A DNA stretch of 14,014 nt from XYD1-FULL-39-28 sp964539855 (lineage in GTDB: Bacteria; Patescibacteriota; Minisyncoccia; Minisyncoccales; Staskawiczbacteraceae), in the NCBI GenBank assembly GCA_964539855.1, contig CAZIJR010000016.1, positions 1 to 14,014 of the forward strand, in the 5' to 3' direction. Below the pieces are notes generated by a model that was not told the origin of the DNA, ran no database searches, and saw nothing but the letters and a program-made list of their open reading frames with translations. Shown here piece after piece: positions 12,354 through 14,014 of the stretch; the first letter of the stretch is position 1; the number at the start of each line of letters is the position of its first letter. The position numbers were made by a program, and so were the translations under genes.

Positions 12354-12587
12354 TTATTTTTGACCCTTTATTTCCGTTAATCTTTCTTTAACTGCTTTTA
12401 ATTCTTCTTCCAGGGCTGTTTGTTCATCTTTCAGCATTTCAGACTCTTCCTTTTTTGTATAAAAGTTTCTCCATCCAAATCCTCTACCACAACCTCTACC
12501 TAATCCTCTGCCTCCTCCACAGGGGCCCATTCCCCTGCCGGTAGTAGGACCTTGGCCCATAGGACCGGTTCCGTTAAATCTTGGCAT
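12354..12587 (-). CDS. DUF5320 family protein
   Basis: DUF5320 proteins are short, with a Gly/Met/Arg-rich head and a helical tail; they are often found next to DUF134, NifB/NifX-like or Mrp genes. The 77-aa product starts with the hallmark MPRFNGTGPMGQGP, continues GRGMGPCGGGRG (18-29) and a second Cys-Gly run to GFGW (36-39), then a coiled coil (about 45-77) with ALEEELKAVKERLTEI. Two cysteines (C23, C33) might bind metal. No enzymatic motif is seen. It starts 44 nt after the predicted transcript start of a near-consensus promoter and heads the operon with the CDF, deacetylase-like and DUF134 genes. Confidence 0.9.
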   Translation of the reverse strand: MPRFNGTGPMGQGPTTGRGMGPCGGGRGLGRGCGRGFGWRNFYTKKEESEMLKDEQTALEEELKAVKERLTEIKGQK

Positions 12588-12637
12588 ATTTTTTATATTT
12601 TGGTTTACATTGAGGTTCGACTATTTCCTCTATATTG

Positions 12638-12666
12638 AGTATATACCCAAAACTATACCGTGTCAA
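12638..12666 (-). promoter_or_regulatory. Strong promoter of the DUF5320-CDF-deacetylase-DUF134 operon
   Basis: On the minus strand TTGACA (12661-12666) and TATACT (12638-12643) are exactly 17 nt apart. A perfect palindrome GTATATAC (12639-12646) overlaps the -10 box and could be part of an operator. The predicted start is near 12631. Confidence 0.8.
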
Positions 12667-12676
12667 GCCCCACAAT

Positions 12677-12700
12677 AAAAAGGGGTCGCTAAGCGCCCCC
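12677..12700 (-). terminator. Intrinsic terminator of ruvA
   Basis: GGGG (12682-12685) and CGC (12687-12689) pair with GCG (12693-12695) and CCCC (12697-12700), with one mismatch and a TAA loop. On the minus strand it is followed by TTTTT (12677-12681). It lies just before the DUF5320 promoter and insulates the two units. Confidence 0.85.
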
Positions 12701-12718
12701 GGCCTTCTATTACAGCTC

Positions 12719-13276
12719 TTACCTTCTTAGGTTTTTTAGAGCGAGTTTTATGCGTTCTTCAGTTTTTAAGGCGGGGGATACTCCTGATAAAGCCTCTTTT
12801 GCCTGCTGTTTTGTAAAACCCAGACCAACTAAAGCGTTTTCTGCTTCATCAGCTGAAACTGATTTTGCACCAAATGTTTTTATCTTACCCGTAAGCTCTA
12901 ATATAATAGAAGACGCACGTTTTGATCCAATGCCAGGAACTCCGGCAAAAACATTTGTGTCTTGTTTTAAAATTTTGTCTTTTATTTTTTCTAATGGCCC
13001 CACTACAGAAAGCTCCAAAGCTGCTTTTGGACCAACGCCTCTGACATCGTTTAAAATTTCAAAAAACTCCAGCTCCTCATAGGTTAAAAATCCGTATAAA
13101 TCCAAGGCTTCTTCTTTTACATTTTGAAATGTAAAAACCTTGAGGTTTTCACCAATTGCTGGTAATGTTAATAGGATTTGGCGAGGCAAAAAAATCTTAT
13201 AGCCCACCCCTGCCACTTCAATTATCACAAACTTATCCTTTTTCAGAATGATTTCCCCGTCTAAATAAGATATCAT
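12719..13276 (-). CDS. ruvA: Holliday junction branch migration protein RuvA
   Basis: RuvA tetramers hold Holliday junctions open and load the RuvB motor. The 185-aa product is slightly shorter than the usual about 200. Domain I (1-62) has the OB-fold signature MISYLDGEII and VAGVGYKIFLP. Domain II has two helix-hairpin-helix motifs, NDVRGVGPKAAL (76-87) and GVPGIGSKRASSIILEL (112-128). Domain III (about 143-185), which binds RuvB, contains ALVGLGFTKQQAKEAL. The gene is alone: neither ruvB nor ruvC is next to it in the window. It is divergent from uvrB with a gap of only 20 nt, so their promoters must overlap or lie in coding sequence. Confidence 0.97.
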   Translation of the reverse strand: MISYLDGEIILKKDKFVIIEVAGVGYKIFLPRQILLTLPAIGENLKVFTFQNVKEEALDLYGFLTYEELEFFEILNDVRGVGPKAALELSVVGPLEKIKDKILKQDTNVFAGVPGIGSKRASSIILELTGKIKTFGAKSVSADEAENALVGLGFTKQQAKEALSGVSPALKTEERIKLALKNLRR

Positions 13277-13296
13277 AAGTTATTGATATATTGTAT

Positions 13297-14014
13297 ATGA
13301 AGTTTGAACTGAAATCAAAGTTTAAGCCGACAGGAGACCAGCCTACAGCTATTGCAGAGCTGACCAAAAACATAAAATCTGGGGTAAAAGACCAGGTGCT
13401 TTTGGGTGTTACGGGGTCTGGTAAAACCTTTTCCTTGGCTAATGTAATCCAAAAAACACAAAAGCCAACCTTAATTATTTCGCCAAATAAAACTTTAGCC
13501 GCCCAGCTTTATCAAGAGTTTAAAGAGTTTTTCCCAAACAACGGAGTGCATTATTTTGTTTCATATTATGATTATTACCAGCCTGAAGCTTATATACCCC
13601 AATCTGACACATATATAGAGAAAGATGCAAAAATAAATGAAGAAATAGACCGTTTAAGACATTCTGCTGTCCAAGATGTAATATCTCGCAGAGATGTGAT
13701 TGTGGTGGCTTCGGTTTCTTGCATATATAATATTGGAGACCCAAAAAATTACCAAGAAGTTTCTTTGGAAATAAAAACTGGTCAAAAAATAAAAAGGAAA
13801 GATTTTATTTTGCATCTAACCAGTCTGCAATATAAAAGAAATGACATCGACTTCAAGCCTGGGACATTCCGCGTAAGAGGGGACATCATCGAAATTTTTG
13901 CTGTTACAGGAACAGAGGTTTACAGAATTGAATTTGAAAATGATAAAATAAAAAATATTTCGAGGGCTGAATCTGGCAAAAATTCCGCAATTTTAAATTT
14001 TAAATTTCAAATTT
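13297..14014 (+). CDS. uvrB: Excinuclease ABC subunit UvrB, N-terminal part (runs off the window)
   Basis: UvrB is the damage-verifying helicase-like subunit of nucleotide excision repair. The 239 codons seen contain the start MKFELKSKFKPTGDQPTAI, the Walker A loop GVTGSGKT (37-44), PNKTLAAQL (63-71), the beta-hairpin that probes DNA (YYDYYQPEAYIPQSDTYIEK, 90-109), SCIYNIGDP (141-149) and RVRGDIIEIF (192-201). About 420 more residues should follow outside the window. Two oddities occur near the edge: after FENDKIKNI the expected DPLTG-like turn is absent, and the last codons (about 231-239, NFKFQI) come from a run of AATTTTAAATTT-like repeats. The start codon is 20 nt from the divergent ruvA start, with no Shine-Dalgarno sequence. 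Confidence 0.95.
   Translation, partial: MKFELKSKFKPTGDQPTAIAELTKNIKSGVKDQVLLGVTGSGKTFSLANVIQKTQKPTLIISPNKTLAAQLYQEFKEFFPNNGVHYFVSYYDYYQPEAYIPQSDTYIEKDAKINEEIDRLRHSAVQDVISRRDVIVVASVSCIYNIGDPKNYQEVSLEIKTGQKIKRKDFILHLTSLQYKRNDIDFKPGTFRVRGDIIEIFAVTGTEVYRIEFENDKIKNISRAESGKNSAILNFKFQI
13983..14014 (+). repeat. Low-complexity AAATTT-type repeat within uvrB
   Basis: The window ends in a near-periodic run of AATTTTAAA and AATTTCAAA units. It is in frame with uvrB and encodes ILNFKFQI. It probably continues beyond the edge, so its full size and copy number cannot be seen. Confidence 0.5.

Noticed and set aside
13520..13744. Minus-strand 74-codon frame
   Set aside because: It is antisense to the conserved Walker A to beta-hairpin region of uvrB and has no independent support.
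1..14014. CRISPR array, insertion sequence, phage or defence gene cluster
   Set aside because: No spaced direct repeats, transposase or integrase motifs, and no known defence proteins were seen in any frame.

Overview
The window is AT-rich and densely packed with short genes. It looks like part of a Patescibacteria (Candidate Phyla Radiation, probably Parcubacteria) chromosome. The signs are the gene set (PolX with a PHP domain, an EndoQ-like nuclease, a half-length MFS protein, a free EF-Tu domain-2-like barrel, a NIF3-like protein, a MurE-like ligase with a short N-terminus, and a DUF5320/DUF134 pair), the small intergenic gaps, and the near absence of Shine-Dalgarno sequences. This placement is inferred from gene content and was not computed. 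No transposase, integrase, phage gene, CRISPR array, rRNA or tRNA was found.

Layout. (1) 1-1366, plus strand: the 3' two thirds of a tmRNA (ssrA), then infC-rpmI-rplT, ending in a bidirectional terminator. (2) 1364-4778, minus strand: greA with its own promoter and terminator, then MFS-polX-nudix as a tight operon. (3) 4916-5157, plus strand: an isolated 62-aa gene with a strong Shine-Dalgarno sequence, higher GC and its own terminator. (4) 5156-7107, minus strand: an overlapping operon of an EF-Tu-like barrel, an unknown protein and EndoQ. (5) 7140-9549, minus strand: MurE-like ligase, a 41-aa basic protein, NIF3-like protein, then a compact promoter-to-terminator unit that may encode a micropeptide or a small RNA. 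(6) 9577-10019, minus strand: a zinc-finger gene with a long leader that holds a strong promoter, a possible 16-codon leader peptide and a large inverted repeat that acts as a terminator. (7) 10021-12587, minus strand: DUF5320, a CDF metal exporter fused to a zinc ribbon, a membrane-anchored deacetylase-like protein and DUF134, driven by a near-consensus promoter. (8) 12677-14014: ruvA on minus and the 5' part of uvrB on plus, divergent.

How the genes fit together. One theme is DNA repair and replication fidelity (polX, endoQ, ruvA, uvrB, nudix). A second is translation and ribosome rescue (tmRNA, IF3, L35, L20). A third is a putative metal-handling operon (DUF5320, CDF with zinc ribbon, DUF134). 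The points most worth following are the C-terminal QKKLF clamp-binding-like motif on EndoQ, the zinc-ribbon CDF operon, the two compact regulatory or micropeptide units at 7140-7271 and 9862-10019, and the low-complexity AT repeat that reads in frame inside uvrB at the window edge.
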